Shown here piece by piece: positions 1-8,839 of a stretch of DNA of 64,000 nt. Each line of letters opens with the position of its first letter. Within the stretch, counting starts at the first letter, position 1. Origin of the DNA: Flammulina velutipes. Taxonomy: Eukaryota; Basidiomycota; Agaricomycetes; Agaricales; Physalacriaceae. The notes beneath the pieces are model-generated. The model saw only the letters and a list, made by a program, of their open reading frames with translations. It was not told the origin of the DNA and made no database searches. The DNA lies in the NCBI GenBank assembly GCA_011800155.1, contig JAALGH010000011.1:1054001-1118000 (forward strand), written 5' to 3'. The position numbers and the translations under genes were made by a program.

Positions 1-2168
1 GCGGCCTCGTCCACTCCCCATTATCCAGGGCTTTCCGACGAACCCAGTCAATAATGATTGAATGGACTGACTGGAAGCTTGAGCATACCTTGTATCCATG
101 TCTAGCGCTCATGTTAGCCTCATAACAAGGTGCAGGATGCGAGCAACTCACAAATGGAAGGGATGATCTATATGTCGACATTAGTCCATCACTATGAAGG
201 TCGAATAATATACCTACCACCGTCGTCGAGGTTGTTGATTACAAAATCAACCACTGCTATGTCGTCGATACTGACAATGAGTTGATCTCTGCAGGTGATT
301 TTAGTGACAGAATCGGCGGAAAGAAGGCACATATGTAATACTCAGGCCACACTCTCGTTCCTTCTTCCGTCGCTATCTTTGACAGGAGTGTAGACTGTCC
401 AGATGGCAAAGGCTCCCAGCTTGTCCCGTTGATGAAGGAGCGCCAATTTAACGATGATGTTCGTTGGATGGAGAACGTCCAGGGAATTATCAAATCTACC
501 TCCAAGGGGGCGGCCACAGGCTCAGCAGGAATGAGCTGATCGGCGTTCAGGTCATGGCCTAGTATTGGAAGGGAAGGTTGAATCGCGGGAGTCAACTCCG
601 GCGAGTGTTCGTAACGCAGTACGCCTAACGTTTCCGGGCTCATATGAGGACTAAATTGGATTGAGAATGAGCGATTTGCCTATGAGAATGATGAGTGGCT
701 TACTTCTCGTAGGCGAACATCTGTTCGTTCATTCTAGTGCGTATCCAGTAGACTTTCGGCTCATTACCGGTCTTGAGGAGAACACTGTACCGCTGGGCGA
801 CATGAAGTGTGACGCCGTCTACTTCAGTCGGGATGACGGGTGTACCATCGGCTTCGATGACTGTAAGGGTATGAGAATCGACGGAGAATCGTATGGAAGC
901 GAAAGATCCGGTATTGATGATGCGCAAACGGTAACTAAATAACTGCGAACATTAGCACTGGTTCACGAACGTGCCTGTACTCACGTCTTATTCATTGAAA
1001 CGTTTAGATTCATGAAGGCGCCACTATTGCATGTCTGCAGTAGAAACGCCTGACAATCCGAAAACTGACCAACCCCGTTGACGGCGACAGCGTCTGGGAC
1101 GGGCTCTGCGATAGTTTCGGTGGGGTTAGTCTGGAGCACGATTAACATCTGTGTGTTGAGATACGCATAACATCCACTTACGTTCAGATAATCTTCCAAG
1201 AGTACGGCTGCTGGTGTATTATACACGTCCGAAAGCATCAGCACTCGCTCCTCATCATACAGAGGAACTGTCTCGCGTGAGTTGTGTACAACGATGGCAC
1301 CAAATAGTCCGTCACTATGACTTCGTTAGGCCACAGTCCAACGTATCATTCAATAATGCGCACGTATTCTGCATGTCCAAATGTCCACTGCACGAAAGGT
1401 TGAGGATGAGCAAATGATAGACGAAGTAAAACTTACTGCCACCAGGTTGTGCCATAATATCCATCCAATGTAAAGTTGTATACCAATGTTTCTCCAGGCG
1501 GAATCCCGCATTGCGTGATACCGGGCGAACCGTCGTAGTGGTTTGTACCGTTCTGATGCAAGCCGTGCCTTTGAGAAAGTTAGAACGAATCCGGCTGGGG
1601 CGTGCTTCAATACGTGCCAGTGAATTGACCTGGCAGAAAAATTAGTATAAGGAATCGAGAATTGTCTGTATATTGACTTACGTGGCGGCCTCCTCTAGCT
1701 CATTCTTGACGAAGACCTACAGTAATTAACGTTATTTTAACCTTCCATAGAGTGAAATCTGCGTACAATAATTCTGTCATGCAAATTTGCCTCGATGGTA
1801 GGACCTGGAGACACTCCATTGACAACGACCATAGGTTTTTCGACGCCGACTGGTGCATTGATGACCTCGGAAACAGTCCAATGAAATACACGAGTCCTAG
1901 GCGTATCTTCCACTACAAAGTCGCTCAGAGTCGAGTCGTCCTCTCCATTATATCTCCAAAGATGTAAAGGCAGCACAGTTAGATAGACTACCAGCACGAG
2001 CAGAAGAGCCGTGAGGGAGACGGTGAGTTTGGACACGTGGGATTTTGATGGCTGTTTTTGCAAGTTGTCTTCAGCGTTCAAGTTATTTTCCCCAAAGTTG
2101 GTCATTAAAAGGGTGTTCTCGTCGTCCTCGTCCCATGGCGCGTCTCTCCTGGAAGCTGGGTCAATCAT
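1..2168 (-). CDS. Membrane-anchored multicopper oxidase (3' end beyond the window)
   Basis: Laccase/ferroxidase-type multicopper oxidase, which oxidises phenols or metal ions with reduction of oxygen to water. The start used is the ATG at 2168 (MIDPASRR); no in-frame ATG lies upstream in this exon. A hydrophilic N-terminus is followed by one hydrophobic segment (about residues 50-70, [17 protein letters not shown]), suggesting a type II anchor with the enzyme outside the cytosol. The first cupredoxin domain follows ([13 protein letters not shown]), with copper motifs HWHG and YGTTWW. The last visible exons give INGTSWEPL, then INNLDDG, HPFHLHGYK and [10 protein letters not shown]. The C-terminal HCH-type motif would lie left of base 1. 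At least nine exons are implied. One intron (1569-1617) needs a GC donor to give HWHG, and the HPFHLHGYK motif is carried by two micro-exons. Divergent from the acid phosphatase. Substrate class (laccase or ferroxidase) is not resolved. Confidence 0.88.
89..101 (-). other. 13-nt micro-exon of the multicopper oxidase
   Basis: On the minus strand the 13 bases ACATGGATACAAG are flanked by ctag (acceptor) and gtatgc (donor). They supply the last base of a Leu codon, then His-Gly-Tyr-Lys of the copper motif HPFHLHGYK. The preceding exon (152-167) is only 16 nt. Without both pieces the motif cannot be read. Confidence 0.75.
152..167 (-). other. 16-nt micro-exon of the multicopper oxidase
   Basis: On the minus strand 16 bases lie between an AG acceptor (168-169) and a strong gtgagt donor. 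They complete an Asp codon and encode His-Pro-Phe-His plus two bases of Leu. The introns on both sides are 50 bp (102-151 and 168-217). Confidence 0.75.
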
Positions 2169-2365
2169 GTCTGCATCTCGCTGATGGTAATGGGAAGAGA
2201 AGCAATCAACCACAAGGTCCAACGGAATTATCTCCACCTATCATCTGCCAGCTATTCTTAAACGTACCGCGCTTGTTGGGAGCTTCTGACGTTTCGACTA
2301 TTTAAAGCGAGAGCACCTTTCGCCTTTTGTTACAGCTTGAACGCTTTCTGTACCTTCTTGCCATC
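2169..2365. promoter_or_regulatory. Divergent promoter, oxidase / acid phosphatase
   Basis: Only 197 bp separate the two start codons. A TATA-like CTATTTAAA lies at 2298-2306, about 60 bp before the phosphatase ATG. No clear TATA-like box was seen for the oxidase side. Co-regulation is an inference from the shared short spacer. Confidence 0.5.
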
Positions 2366-4094
2366 ATGTTCTCTTATCTGGTGCCCTCCGCCGTCCTTTT
2401 GGTGTCCTACGGTCGCTTGGCCCAGGCGGCATCTGCGCTAGTACGTCTAGATCTACAGCTATATTCCCTTTCTTTAATTCATTCTAGAGCTTTGCGGCGC
2501 CTGCAGAAGGCCCCCTCTTCCAAAGCTCGAATTATGTTGGCCAATCCAACAACACCCTGAACGATCAAAATGTCGTTGCTGGAAAGTCCTTCAACCGCTT
2601 TATTCAGATTTGGCTTGAGAACACGGATTTCGCTGTACGTTTAGATCTATCTTTGCTTGACCCAACTGATTCCCTTTCAAGGTCGCGGCATCGACGCCAA
2701 CATTTGCAAACTTAGCGAAAGAGGGCCTGCTGTTGACAAATTACATGGCGCTCACTCATCTGTCGCAGCCCAACTGTGAGTCTTTTGGTCTCTTACGAGT
2801 GACGTACCACTGACGGCGAATCAGACGTCGCATCTATCGGAGGCGACTTCTTCGGAATGAGCGATGACAAGTGCGTGCAAAGTCTCCATGAAGTGAATAG
2901 TAACCGCATGGCCACCCAGCATGTACCACATTCCTTCCAATATCAGCACGGTCATAGACCTATTGGAGGAAAAGGGTATCTCGTGGTCTACATATCAAGA
3001 AAACATGCCGACGGATGCGTTCTACGCCAACAGGTGATTCGGTTCTTGTCTTGCTGGTCTCTGCTGATAATTCCCCATACTCGCTAGTTACTCCTCCAAG
3101 AACTACGGTGATCCTAACGCGAAGGACTACTCGTACTACGTCAGAAAGCACAACCCTCTCGAGATCTATGACTCGGTTTCACAGAATCCTGACCGAGCTG
3201 GAAGGATCCGGAACTTCAATGACTTCGCCAACGACGCCGTGAACGGAACATTGCCACAGTGGATCTTCGTTACCCCAAACTTGGTGCGCTCGACATTTTG
3301 AGACACTTGCAAAACGCTGAAAGAGCGTAGATCAACGATGCCCATGATACAACAATCGATTATGCTGCCTCATTCCTGGAATACTGGCTTGTACCATTAC
3401 TCAGGGACGAGCGGTTCAACGACGAGAGGACGCTCATATTGGTCACATTTGACGAGAACGAAAGCTTTGGTATCCAGAATAACGTCTTCTCCGTCGTTTT
3501 AGGTAAAATTTCCGTAGATTTTCTTTCTCTCCAACGTTGACCATCAGGCTAGGCGGTGCTCTCCCGAATGAGTTAAAGGGCACGACGGACGATACGTTCT
3601 ACACCCACTACTCGACACTCAGCACTGTTCAGGCGAATTGGGGTCTCGGTAGTTTGGGACGGCAGGACACCAATAAGTGAATTGCTCCCTGAATCCTCTC
3701 GGTGTTCGCTGCTAATGTTTTGACAGGACGCTGAGTAATGTCTTCTCTTTCGTGGCCAATGCGACAGGCTATGATAACCTCGACTTATCTGACGACCAAA
3801 TCCCTGCCCTTAATGCGTACAAGGTCTACCCTGGTGCACTGAGTGAGTACGATCAGTACATTTAATAAGAGGACGTCTAACAGCGCTTGTATCTCTCCAG
3901 CATCAGCGAGATTCGTTCCTTTTGCTGCCCCGAACGTGACGGCCATTGGTGCAGGAGGAGGGCCAGTCTTCGTGGCTCCAAATCTCAACCAGTCGATGAC
4001 TTTAGCCACTCTTCCTCCCCCAGTGGATTTAACGGCGACCAAGAAGACGACTCCTTGGCAGCTTCCGAGTAACACTACTTCTCCTCCAGCTTAG
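2366..4094 (+). CDS. Secreted acid phosphatase (phosphoesterase family)
   Basis: Fungal secreted phosphoesterase-family acid phosphatase, which releases phosphate from organic esters outside the cell. The ATG at 2366 opens a signal peptide (MFSYLVPSAVLLVSYGRLAQ, cleavage near AAS). The family signature follows across several exons: IWLENTDF, LTNYMALTHLSQPNYVASIGG, MYHIPSNISTVIDLLEEKG, PQWIFVTPNL, then AHDTTIDYAASFLEYWLVPL and VTFDENES. The C-terminus is Ala/Pro/Thr-rich with no obvious GPI signal. About eight short GT-AG introns were placed by frame; one acceptor reads gctag, restoring VVLGGALPNEL, and another intron (2871-2919) ends in cccag. The stop is TAG at 4092. No frameshift is needed. 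It shares a short divergent promoter with the multicopper oxidase. Confidence 0.88.
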
Positions 4095-4673
4095 ATCGTC
4101 TCACACTACGCGGACATAAACCATCCGCTGTAGTATTGTGGCGCATTTTTTGAGTGTTACTGTAACTTGAAGTTCACTTTACGAGGTTGAATTAGAGTAT
4201 AAAAAGATCATCAAGATGCTACTGTACTTATTTGTAGGGGCTGATAATGAATTGGTCCGACCACTGTCACTTGTGGATCTTGAGAATGATAGGCTTATGT
4301 CGTTCGAGATAGTATCTCACGATCACGCAGGTTGCGCCGACTTGCACATACCGATGGGAATTGTTAACAGTGTATCAATCGTAAGTTGAAACAAAAGAGA
4401 AAGGCCTAATCGTATGCGCGCCGAAAAGGATGCCGCCAACTGCGTCTTACCCCAATCTGGAAATACAAAAGACACAAAAACAAATATTATTGTTCGCTAT
4501 TGACCATTGTTCAAGGGGAGCGCCAACGCATTTAATATACAGCTATCCTATCCCTCCGACCTGTTCAATTCACACCAACATTATCGGACTGACCAGCATT
4601 CTCAGTTGACAACCAACGGACAGTATTCTCTGGGATCCTACTAGTATCACCGACATCCAGCCCGTCACCAACA
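4095..4673. other. Intergenic region with a promoter element shared between paralogues
   Basis: No gene seen. It holds the phosphatase 3' end, a TGTGGCGC octamer at 4137-4144, and at 4430-4444 the 15-mer ATGCCGCCAACTGCG. The same 15-mer occurs in inverted orientation upstream of the third paralogue at 19739-19753. A TTTAATATA stretch lies near 4531. Confidence 0.5.
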
Positions 4674-6131
4674 ATGAACGCGGAGAACGACACCTCGCTC
4701 GACAACGCCATGATATCTCACAACGAACAACTCAGCGAGACGGACGAGCTGCCAGCCGCTCTCATCCCAATATTACTATTCTTCATGCACGGGGATCTAT
4801 ACGGAAACCCTCGGGGCCAGGTTCATGTCTTCGTCACAGGCAGCTGCGAGAAAGTCCCGTTCGTGGTGCCACCCACTCGCAGCCTGAATCTAAAGAGGCG
4901 ACAAACGCACATGATCTTCTGGTTGGTACACGCCGGGATATACTCCTCAGACATGATATCGCAAGGGAAAATCGCCAAGCTCTTGCTGAACACTTGTCCT
5001 GCACCAGGCACGGATCAATTCCAAGCGTTGAAAGAGAGCATTTTGGACAAGCCGATTCCTCTGTTACGTGGCGTAAGGCGACTGCGGAGAGACCCAGCCA
5101 CGGAAGGTTGTGTCATCGTGACACCCCAGGTGTTCGAACAGATGGTGGTCTTCATAAGCCGATTGCGAAAGATAGACAGATCTTTGAGGCAGCGTTTGGA
5201 GCAGGAGGAAGCGAGTATGCGTGAGGCGCGTCAGGAAATGAGCATACGGGTGAAGGCCGAGCTGTCTCGGGAGCTTTTTGAGGCTTGGAAGGACAGGCCA
5301 GAGCGGTTCGAGCGTCCCAAAGACACCCCGAGGGAACGGCAGAAGGCAAAAGCGTTGTGGCGGGAGATATTCAAAGCACTCAACGCCCACAAAAGTCCAC
5401 AGGAGAGCCCCCCTACGCCTGTTCCCTCGCCCAGAAGGAAGACTTCTTCCAAGGAGAACGACCTGCCCTTTGATCCTTGGTCTCCCGATTCCACCGATTC
5501 GACCAATGGTACCGACAAATATCAACACAATACTGCCGCCGTTTTGTGCGATAAACGCATTCTTGCGGAGACCCAGGTCCAGACGGCAAGAGATATAGCG
5601 ACCAGCAGTATGTTCGTTTCGACTGCGATAACTATCTCTGTTCCCAATTCCGTTCACGTTGTATGCAACCAGTCCCAAGAAAACACAAAGAGGAAGCACG
5701 ACGACGTCGAGGACTCGGAAGGAGACAATAGGGCGTTGAAGAAAAGTCGCACCTCTTGTATTCCTCAGAGTGAGCTTGAACCCCTGGAGCTCAAGCCCGC
5801 GGAGCGCTGTTACATCGCACCATTCTTCGCGTTCAGTGAGGCGTGGCCAATGGGATTGGAGGAGATTGACGGGGCTAGGGCGCGGGAGCGTAAACGCAGT
5901 CTGAAGGCCAAGTATGAAGTGACGTTGTCCTTGGGACGAGGTTTACAGGAGAGGGGGCTTCTTCCTGGGTGGATACCGTGGATATCGACGGATGAGTACA
6001 TGCAGTCACGGCCGCGCAAACAGCTGGGCTGGAAATGGCATAGCAGAATTTCCAAGGTACCTGCGGTTAGGGAGAAGAGGGGAGGCTCCTCGTTACGGTT
6101 CGAAGTTGGAGTTTCGGAAGTAAGGGTTTAG
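4674..6131 (+). CDS. Intronless orphan nuclear-type protein, paralogue 1 (485 aa)
   Basis: Function not recognised. It is the most divergent of three paralogues in the window (the others at 6601-8337 and 17840-19552). Shared landmarks: an N-terminal segment with FVTGSCEKVPF (FVTGPLRKT in the others); an R/E-rich probable coiled coil (about residues 160-200); the near-invariant WKDRPERFERPKDTPRER (about 206-223); a Ser/Pro-rich segment with SKEND and FDPWSPDSTD; a basic motif KRKHDDVEDSEGD followed by LKKS, which looks like a nuclear signal; and a C-terminal domain with GARARERKRSLK and a final GSSLRFEV. It is a single open frame in an intron-rich genome. It is about 90 residues shorter than its paralogues, chiefly because it has one copy of the basic repeat instead of three. 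Confidence 0.8.
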   Translation: MNAENDTSLDNAMISHNEQLSETDELPAALIPILLFFMHGDLYGNPRGQVHVFVTGSCEKVPFVVPPTRSLNLKRRQTHMIFWLVHAGIYSSDMISQGKIAKLLLNTCPAPGTDQFQALKESILDKPIPLLRGVRRLRRDPATEGCVIVTPQVFEQMVVFISRLRKIDRSLRQRLEQEEASMREARQEMSIRVKAELSRELFEAWKDRPERFERPKDTPRERQKAKALWREIFKALNAHKSPQESPPTPVPSPRRKTSSKENDLPFDPWSPDSTDSTNGTDKYQHNTAAVLCDKRILAETQVQTARDIATSSMFVSTAITISVPNSVHVVCNQSQENTKRKHDDVEDSEGDNRALKKSRTSCIPQSELEPLELKPAERCYIAPFFAFSEAWPMGLEEIDGARARERKRSLKAKYEVTLSLGRGLQERGLLPGWIPWISTDEYMQSRPRKQLGWKWHSRISKVPAVREKRGGSSLRFEVGVSEVRV

Positions 6132-6600
6132 GCCTTAGGCGTCAGGGTTGGCGATGAGAGTTCAGACTACTTTTGCATGTTATTGGATAAAGTTTTCATT
6201 GTGAAGCCTATGATTTCATTAGGATAATTGTTTTCTTGATTTTGCTTACTTTTCACAAGATGGTGGTATGAAGAATCCGGCTATCGGTCCGAAAAATTAG
6301 CACGCCACATCAGTCATACTTACCCCGTTGTGGCGACTTGTTTATATTGAGGATGGAGGGTGGATCCGGAGAAGAAGTTCGCAACCTATGCTTACTTGTG
6401 GCGAAGGCAGTGCGCCTGTCTCGTCGCTGGACTTGGCCCATTTGGAAAATGGCACGTACAGAAAGTTCTACCATTGTTCAAATATGAAATTTATAAACAC
6501 CGCACAATTGCCTATAACAATCGTGCGCATGTATTGTATCTCTCTCAACAACTTCTACCATTGACCACAATCATCCACGACCATAATCAAGATTATCAAC
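6132..6600. other. Intergenic region; right part is the duplicated 5' flank of paralogue 2
   Basis: No gene seen. From about 6325 onward the sequence resembles the inverted 5' flank of paralogue 3 (19553-19815), weakly at first and almost identical over the last ~90 bases before the start codon. Confidence 0.5.
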
Positions 6601-8440
6601 ATGCCAAACGTCGACCAGGCAGTCGATGTTCCCTCGATATCCCAGTCTTCTCCCAGCTCTACCACACCGGCGGCGGAGGCTAATAAAAACCCGAACAGCA
6701 ACAATCCAGTCGCTGTCCCAAACCACGTCCGAGTCCCTCCCACCACTTTGCCCATGGGCTTTGTCCGAATCCTCCTCTACATCATTCACGAGAGCCTACG
6801 CGCAAACAAGGGGGATGCATATGTGATATTCGTCACAGGACCCCTCCGAAAAACCGTCCTGAGAATTCCATTGCTTCATAGGCTAACGGTGACGAACGAA
6901 GAGGCGGTGTGGATACATTGGTTGTATTACAAGAAAATCCTGCCTCCCGGAATGGTTCAGCAACCCAGAATCCAAGAGATCATAATTCTCCAAACCAAGC
7001 TGCGGCTAGACCGCACAGAGATGAAGAAGCTCGGGGAGCTGGGTGTTCATTGTCCTGTTAGCATCGCGAAGGCCCGCGGCGATCCAAGCACAGACGGCCA
7101 TCTCGTGATGACACCAGAGATGAAGGAGCAATTGGAGGACCTTGCAACTAGGATGTTCAATGTGGACGAATATATGAAACGAATGGCAGAGAAGAGGGAA
7201 AAGGTTCGCCAGGAAGTACTCGCGATAGAGAAGGCCGATAGATCTATGGCGCTGTTTGACGCTTGGAAGGACAGGCCAGAACGATTCCAGCGTCCTAAAG
7301 ACACGCCAAGAGAAAGGCTGAAGGCACGGGCACTGGAAAAAAGCATGAGAGACGAACATCCTGAGCCGCAGGAGAGATCCGCGACCCCTACGCCATCGCC
7401 GAATAGCCTTACATCCAACAAGGAGAATAATGCGCCCTTCGATCCGTGGGCTCCTCATCCTACCGATTACAACCCTGCCCCCAAATGCGAACACGACTCG
7501 GATGTCAAGAACATCCTTGCTCAAACCCAATCTTGCGCACCAGAAAATGCGATGTCCAACACATCCCCTGCGAAGACTGTCCCTATATCCATTCCCGCTG
7601 ACGGTAAACCCCAGAAAGGCCCTGTCAAAACACCTCATCCTGTTCCCGCTTTGGATAACCAACCACGAAGCGATCATAAGAGAAAGCACCAGGATGTAGG
7701 GGAAGGAGACGATAGGCCTTCGAAGAAGTGTCAGAGTTCATGTTCTCCTCCAGTCGATAACCAGCCACGTAGTAGAGCGCACGAGGAGACTCAGAAGGAT
7801 GTTGACAGAGGATGCGGTAGTCCTTCGAACAAGGGTCAGAGTTCGTCTTCCACTGCTCCGGTCGGTGATCAACTAGGTGGAGAGCGCAAGAGGAAGCGCG
7901 ACAAGGATGTCGGGGAAGGAGATACTAAGCCTTCAAAGAAGAGTCGGCCCTCGCCTGATCAAGTTCAGCCCATCTTGAAGAAACTAGAGGTTGGCTATAC
8001 GGTTCCATGGGAGACATACCACAGGAAGTGGCCTGTAGCTTTGAGACAGCTCGACGGAGCTCGGGCTCGGAAGCTGAAACGTAGCCTGAAGAAACAACCC
8101 GTCACGGTCTTGAAGATGGCAACTAATCTGCAGCTGAGCGGGCAGCTTCCTGAGGCGATGCACTTGCCATACATGCCAAAAGCTCATATCTGGACGACTC
8201 ATCAGCAGATGTGCTGGAAATGGTACTGCAGAGTTTCCGGAATACCTGTGGTGAAAAAGCTTAGGAAAGGCTCCTCGTTGCGGTTCGAGGCCTTTCAAGT
8301 CAACCTTGATTCAGAGAAGTTGGAAGTGATGATATAGTGGCAGAAGCTTCCGTATTTTATCCACCTATGCTATGACTAATAGTTAGTATGCCTTATGCGC
8401 AATGTAGTTACTTACTACATGCCTTATTTCTTCATGTTGA
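6325..8440 (+). repeat. Left arm of a ~2-kb inverted duplication
   Basis: Contains the paralogue 2 gene plus flanks. The opposite-strand counterpart is at about 17745-19815. Similarity covers the 5' flank, the whole reading frame and about 100 bases after the stop (AGAAGCTTCCG to TACATGCCTTATTT, nearly identical). Arm ends were judged by eye. Confidence 0.75.
6601..8337 (+). CDS. Intronless orphan nuclear-type protein, paralogue 2 (578 aa)
   Basis: Function not recognised; close homologue of the gene at 17840-19552. Order: a Ser/Thr/Pro-rich start; an N-terminal conserved region with PTTLPMGFVRILLYIIHESL and FVTGPLRKTVLRIP (about residues 40-90); a charged, probably coiled-coil region (about 170-215); WKDRPERFQRPKDTPRER (about 222-239); a Ser/Pro linker; three tandem ~30-residue basic repeats (about 350-455) with DVGEGDDRPSKK-type cores; and a C-terminal domain (about 460-578) with GARARKLKRSLKKQ, MCWKWYCRVSGIP and GSSLRFEAF. 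KRKH and ERKRKRDKD clusters suggest nuclear import. One uninterrupted exon, starting at the ATG right after ATTATCAAC. DNA or chromatin binding is possible but unproven. Confidence 0.85.
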   Translation: MPNVDQAVDVPSISQSSPSSTTPAAEANKNPNSNNPVAVPNHVRVPPTTLPMGFVRILLYIIHESLRANKGDAYVIFVTGPLRKTVLRIPLLHRLTVTNEEAVWIHWLYYKKILPPGMVQQPRIQEIIILQTKLRLDRTEMKKLGELGVHCPVSIAKARGDPSTDGHLVMTPEMKEQLEDLATRMFNVDEYMKRMAEKREKVRQEVLAIEKADRSMALFDAWKDRPERFQRPKDTPRERLKARALEKSMRDEHPEPQERSATPTPSPNSLTSNKENNAPFDPWAPHPTDYNPAPKCEHDSDVKNILAQTQSCAPENAMSNTSPAKTVPISIPADGKPQKGPVKTPHPVPALDNQPRSDHKRKHQDVGEGDDRPSKKCQSSCSPPVDNQPRSRAHEETQKDVDRGCGSPSNKGQSSSSTAPVGDQLGGERKRKRDKDVGEGDTKPSKKSRPSPDQVQPILKKLEVGYTVPWETYHRKWPVALRQLDGARARKLKRSLKKQPVTVLKMATNLQLSGQLPEAMHLPYMPKAHIWTTHQQMCWKWYCRVSGIPVVKKLRKGSSLRFEAFQVNLDSEKLEVMI

Positions 8441-8839
8441 ATGATGTTTGAGAAGAAAGATGGCTATCGGCTCGTGAAGCACAGATAAGCCGTGTGTACG
8501 ACCACGACACTCACATATTGTTGCTAGCCTTTGCCATGGACAACTTCGTTGGCCAATCGATTCGCATTGGACTGCTACTTGTCCGTGGCAAGAGTCACTA
8601 GTCAAAATCGAACCGCAGTTTGCCGAAGAGCTCTTTTTCCTGTTCCACCACCTCCATTATTTTGGTTCAATCCGTCTGACAGCTCTTGTACCGCCTGACA
8701 CTTGCGAATGTTGCTTCTAATAGCTCCCATTCGAATCTGATTCAAACGCGATGCTTCCCATGACGTGTGACCATTATCATGGTGCCGTGAGACTGGAACT
8801 CAATGTCGGAAACACCATGAGCCACGTCAGTTCCTCCAA
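8338..8839. other. Intergenic region
   Basis: The first ~100 bases belong to the inverted duplication. The rest is the 5' region of the flavin monooxygenase. No gene or clear promoter box seen. Confidence 0.4.

Noticed and set aside
5064..5699. Long minus-strand open frame opposite orphan paralogue 1
   Set aside because: Shadow frame. Similar antisense frames occur opposite paralogues 2 and 3 because their sequences are homologous.
6601..8337. Idea that the intronless orphan genes are cut-and-paste DNA transposons
   Set aside because: No terminal inverted repeats, target-site duplications or catalytic acidic triad could be found at the ends of either copy.
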